This document shows, one piece after another, positions 4,811 through 7,449 of a stretch of 7,449 nucleotides of DNA. The first letter of the stretch is position 1, and the number at the start of each line of letters is the position of its first letter. This DNA is from a bacterium. Lineage in GTDB: Bacteria > Desulfobacterota > UBA8473. The stretch spans positions 1 to 7,449 of the forward strand of contig WOUX01000098.1 of assembly GCA_009773075.1 (NCBI GenBank). Reading direction: 5' to 3'. The translations under genes and the position numbers were made by a program. Below the pieces are notes generated by a model, which saw only the letters and a list, made by a program, of their open reading frames with translations, made no database searches and was not told where the DNA came from.

Positions 4811-5884
4811 ATGTCATCCCGGAATTCTAAAATCAAAAATCAGGTTAGCCCTGAGAATATACTGGAGGACCTACCCGAATCTTCAGTTTCTTTTGAGTTG
4901 GCAAAAAGACTGGGTAAGGACAAGAGAATAAAGAAGATATTATCCATCCTTCCTGATCTTGCCGAGAGCGATGCACCTGTTCTCATCCAGGGAGAGAGTG
5001 GCGTAGGAAAGGAACTTATCGCTGTAACTATTCATAAACTGAGCAAACGGCATAGATATCCTATGGCCAAGATCAGTTGTAGCGCATTTTCAGAAGAGGC
5101 GTTGGCATTCGAGCTATTTGGTTGCCGTGTTAATAGCCATCATAATATTAAAGAAGATAGTATCGGGTGGATTGAAAAGGCAAATGGAGGCTCTGTTTTT
5201 TTGGACGAGATAGATTGCCTTCCTCAGAGCGTTCAGATTATGCTTTTTAGGGCTTTTGAAGACGGGGAGTATGAACCTCTGGGTGCTGGGAGACCAGACC
5301 CCCTGGATGTCCGACTCATCACGGCTACGGAAATAGATTTAGAAAATCGTGTCAGGGAGGGAATGTTCAAGGAGAACTTGTATTATTGGCTAAATGTCTT
5401 TCAGATTCGACTCCCTCCCCTCAGGGAAAGGAAAGAAGATATACTTTTTTTGGCTCATCAAAATATACAACGTTTGAATCAGAAAGGTGAAAAAGTAATT
5501 AAAGATATTGATTCAGATGTCCTTCAGGTTCTTCAAATGTATTTATACCCGGGGAACATAAAGGAACTTGAGAATATCATTCAACATGCCCATATTCTTG
5601 CTAAAGGAAAAAGGATTTGCCTCGGCGATCTTCCTGCCAGAGTTGTTCAAAGAGCGGGCTCCGAGGTGGTTACCCCCCAAATTAATGGGAGGACAATGGG
5701 AGAGGTTGAGAAAGACGTTATTCTTGAAGCCCTCCGCCGTAATGACTGGAATCGTAAAAAAGCGGCAGAGGAATTGGGAATCAATCGCACCACATTATGG
5801 AGGAAGATGAAGCGGATGGGATATGACTCAGCCATTCGTTCTGTCTCAGCATCTCTCCCTCCTTCGAAGATAGAAAAAAAATGA
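4811..5884 (+). CDS. Degenerate sigma-54 activator-like AAA+-Fis protein lacking GAFTGA
   Basis: This 357-residue relative of the preceding activator has no PAS or receiver domain, only about 28 unassigned N-terminal residues. The AAA+ domain retains Walker A GESGVGK (61-67) and Walker B GGSVFLDEID (126-135). Aligned without gaps to its neighbour, the GAFTDA loop is replaced by NSHHNI (108-113). The switch Asn is S89, sensor I Asn is E174, the two arginine-finger positions are K187 and W193, and sensor II Arg is K251 (GNIKEL). The Fis-type helix-turn-helix (about 298-336) is well kept, with NRTTLWRKMKRM. It should therefore bind DNA and perhaps ATP but not remodel sigma-54 polymerase in the usual way. 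Family precedents without GAFTGA, such as TyrR and Rhodobacter capsulatus NtrC, work with sigma-70 polymerase or as repressors. The ATG has AAGGTG (4797-4802) 8 bases upstream. The reading frame is intact, so the gene is probably maintained. Confidence 0.9.
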   Translation: MSSRNSKIKNQVSPENILEDLPESSVSFELAKRLGKDKRIKKILSILPDLAESDAPVLIQGESGVGKELIAVTIHKLSKRHRYPMAKISCSAFSEEALAFELFGCRVNSHHNIKEDSIGWIEKANGGSVFLDEIDCLPQSVQIMLFRAFEDGEYEPLGAGRPDPLDVRLITATEIDLENRVREGMFKENLYYWLNVFQIRLPPLRERKEDILFLAHQNIQRLNQKGEKVIKDIDSDVLQVLQMYLYPGNIKELENIIQHAHILAKGKRICLGDLPARVVQRAGSEVVTPQINGRTMGEVEKDVILEALRRNDWNRKKAAEELGINRTTLWRKMKRMGYDSAIRSVSASLPPSKIEKK

Positions 5885-6043
5885 CTAAACCCCAATCTGT
5901 TCTTGGCAGGTCAAGGGAAAATAGTTCATCCTGAAAATGCCTGGAGCAAGTCCTGGATGGGTCAAAAAACCTGCATCAGAGAGCGGAAAAGGGAATTTTT
6001 CAGGACAAACTAAATACTTTATTTAATAACAGGAGGTACAAGA
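5885..6043 (+). other. Intergenic gap before the electron-transfer genes
   Basis: These 159 bases contain no gene. A strong ribosome site AGGAGG (6031-6036) stands 7 bases before the ATG at 6044. CCTGGA is directly repeated 12 bases apart (about 5940-5957). I found no -24/-12 element with correct spacing and no terminator hairpin with a T-run. The cytochrome genes may thus be read through from the regulator gene or use an unrecognised promoter. Confidence 0.5.
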
Positions 6044-6976
6044 ATGTTGTTACTGATGCTGTCCTATTTGGGTTTTGGAGTTTTTGTCGTGCTGTCTTAT
6101 TTTGGTTTAGCTGTTTTCATCGTGGTTGTTTTGGGAAAGATCATAAAGTACTTAAGGATGCCGTTGCATGTGAGATGGGAGCTTTATCCTGTTCCCCATG
6201 AAAAGGGGCGTGAATATGGGGGCTCTTATTTCGAAGAATTGAACTGGTGGGAAAAACCCATTAAAAGATCAAGTTTAAGTCAAGTTAAATTCATGATACC
6301 GGAGATTCTTTTTGTGCGGGCGCTGTATCATGATAATAGAAAGCTCTGGTACGTATCATTCCCCTTTCATTTTGGGATTTACATGGTAATCGGTTGTCTC
6401 GGATTGCTCTTTATTGGGGCTATAGCGAATATTGCGGGTTTATCGCCCCAAAGTGCCATACCTGTCTTACTCCAGTCCCTGGCAATTATTTTTGGTGCCA
6501 TTGGCCTTATACTGGGTACGATAGGTGCCATTGGCTTACTCCTGAGGAGAACCTTCGATAAAGACCTGCGAGCCTTTGCAGCACCAATAGATTACTTCAA
6601 TCTGGTGTTCATTCTGGCCATTTTCTTAACCGGGCTGATAGCATGGTTTTCGTATGACTCAGCGTTAACCGTTTCCAGGGATTACATGAAAGGTTTGATA
6701 ACATTCAGCCCTGTGGTTGTTGGTAATTCAAGTCTGGTAGTGCATATAATACTCCTCTCCCTTTTTATCATGTATCTGCCCTTCACCCACATGACTCACT
6801 TCATTGGCAAGTACTTTACGTGGCACGAAGTGCGTTGGGATGACAGGATAAATACAAGGGGGAGCGCTATTGAGGCAAAAGTGAACAAACTCTTGAACGT
6901 CAAGCAAAGCTGGTCAGCACCTCATATGAAGCCAGGCAAAACGTGGGCTGAGACCGCTACAGAGGAGGTTGAATAG
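6044..6976 (+). CDS. NarI/HdrE/DsrM-like membrane cytochrome b subunit
   Basis: This 310-residue protein has five hydrophobic segments (about residues 5-34, 106-130, 138-167, 184-203 and 229-247), the topology of the nitrate reductase gamma family. Such subunits carry heme b and pass electrons between menaquinone and a cytoplasmic HdrD/DsrK-like Fe-S partner. Candidate ligands are H109 in helix II (FPFHFGIY) and H234, H249 and H252 at helix V (VHIILL and LPFTHMTHFIGKYFTWHEV). H234 and H252 are 18 residues apart, as are H187 and H205 of Escherichia coli NarI. The second helix II histidine expected 10 residues after H109 is a leucine, so one of the two hemes may be absent. A hydrophilic stretch (about 36-104) separates helix I and II. 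The ATG follows AGGAGG by 7 bases. Its stop codon abuts the ATG of the next gene, indicating one transcript and one complex. Confidence 0.85.
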   Translation: MLLLMLSYLGFGVFVVLSYFGLAVFIVVVLGKIIKYLRMPLHVRWELYPVPHEKGREYGGSYFEELNWWEKPIKRSSLSQVKFMIPEILFVRALYHDNRKLWYVSFPFHFGIYMVIGCLGLLFIGAIANIAGLSPQSAIPVLLQSLAIIFGAIGLILGTIGAIGLLLRRTFDKDLRAFAAPIDYFNLVFILAIFLTGLIAWFSYDSALTVSRDYMKGLITFSPVVVGNSSLVVHIILLSLFIMYLPFTHMTHFIGKYFTWHEVRWDDRINTRGSAIEAKVNKLLNVKQSWSAPHMKPGKTWAETATEEVE

Positions 6977-7449
6977 ATGAAGGCAGGAAAAATAAGGCTC
7001 AAAGATATTGGCAAACCATCGGATCAGATGATTCAACTCAACCCGGCAGACTTTATGAGGCTACCCTACCCTTATGATAAGGCAGATTCTGACCCTGATT
7101 TTAAACAACTTACGGAAGACCAGAAGAAGAAGTATGAGGCATCCCTTGACGGCGTATTGGCCATTAGTATACCCAAACCCGAGACAAAAGGGGAAGAGGA
7201 TGAACTCGTCAGGAAGTTTTTGTCAGGCCTTGAAAAGCTGCTCACAAAGGAAAATAACTGGACGTTTTTGCAGCCGCTAACCCTCTCTCTTGAGTACTGT
7301 GCCAAATGTCAGACCTGCAACGAGGCATGTCCTATCTACACAGGAAGCGGGAAGCAAGAGATATACAGGCCTACCTATAGATCTGAGGTCCTTCGGGCGA
7401 TCGTTAATAAATATATCAAAGGCAAAAAGACCTTTGCAAAATTCAGTGG
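6977..7449 (+). CDS. HdrD/DsrK-like iron-sulfur protein, N-terminal part
   Basis: The first 157 codons are present and the frame is open at the right edge. After a charged N-terminus (about 1-100, no signal peptide, so cytoplasmic) comes LEYCAKCQTCNEACPIYTGSG with C108, C111, C114 and C118. This is the CxxCxxCxxxCP ligand set of a [4Fe-4S] cluster found in HdrC/HdrD, DsrK, HmcF and TmcB proteins. IYRPTYRSEVLRAIVNKY follows, also typical of these proteins. The second cluster motif and the CCG domains that would hold the catalytic cluster lie outside the window. The ATG immediately follows the TAG of the cytochrome gene, with AGGAGG (6963-6968) inside that gene 8 bases ahead. The pair forms a membrane-anchored heterodisulfide-reductase-like electron-transfer unit. 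Its substrate (a disulfide, an electron carrier or a DsrC-like partner) cannot be determined here. Confidence 0.87.
   Translation, partial: MKAGKIRLKDIGKPSDQMIQLNPADFMRLPYPYDKADSDPDFKQLTEDQKKKYEASLDGVLAISIPKPETKGEEDELVRKFLSGLEKLLTKENNWTFLQPLTLSLEYCAKCQTCNEACPIYTGSGKQEIYRPTYRSEVLRAIVNKYIKGKKTFAKFS

Noticed and set aside
5904..5920. TTGGCAGG near 5904 as a sigma-54 -24 half.
   Set aside because: At the -12 place it reads GA in AAGGGAAA, not TTGC.
5959..5975. A -24/-12-like element TGGGTCAAAAAACCTGCA upstream of the cytochrome gene.
   Set aside because: The distance between GG and GC is 11 bases rather than 10, and the -12 flank is poor. Sigma-54 promoters tolerate spacing changes badly.

Overview
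The window looks like a chromosomal segment of an anaerobic, probably Gram-negative bacterium, plausibly of the Desulfobacterota or Nitrospirota type. The clues are a CooT-type nickel protein next to a DUF3842 protein, sigma-54 activators with a cysteine-bearing PAS domain, and a NarI-like cytochrome b gene followed directly by an HdrD/DsrK-like iron-sulfur gene. This is inferred from gene content only; no rRNA or other lineage marker is present.

Layout: positions 1-2449 are all on the minus strand and 3140-7449 all on the plus strand, divided by a divergent non-coding interval of about 690 bases. Read in its own direction, the minus block holds a HAD-family phosphatase (1802-2449) and a GalE-like sugar-nucleotide epimerase (968-1763) that has lost an internal stretch near its C-terminus and is frameshifted. 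A good sigma-70 type promoter follows (943-971), then a 7-bp tandem repeat, a DUF3842 protein (418-837) overlapping a CooT-like protein (234-425), and the start of a MagIII/endonuclease III-like DNA glycosylase cut by the left edge. The divergent interval carries no convincing gene but much secondary structure: a roughly 158-bp imperfect inverted repeat (2463-2620) and a run of strong hairpins (2759-2996).

The plus block begins with a complete PAS-AAA+-Fis sigma-54 activator (3140-4528). After 282 AT-rich bases there is a second, PAS-less member of the same family (4811-5884). This second protein keeps Walker A, Walker B and an almost identical DNA-reading helix. It has lost the GAFTGA sigma-54 contact loop, both arginine-finger positions, the switch asparagine, the sensor I asparagine and the sensor II arginine. 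The gap before it contains a textbook -24/-12 sigma-54 promoter (4721-4738) and a perfect 10-bp palindrome about 117 bases upstream of the predicted start point. The simplest reading is a circuit in which the intact activator switches on a degenerate paralogue that can still bind DNA and perhaps ATP. Downstream, a 5-helix NarI/HdrE/DsrM-like membrane cytochrome (6044-6976) is directly abutted by an HdrD-like Fe-S protein (from 6977, cut by the right edge). This is a quinone- or thiol-linked electron-transfer module that the regulators may control.

Most interesting items: the degenerate activator and its sigma-54 promoter, then the structured intergenic interval, the broken epimerase and the single heme-ligand histidine in helix II of the cytochrome.
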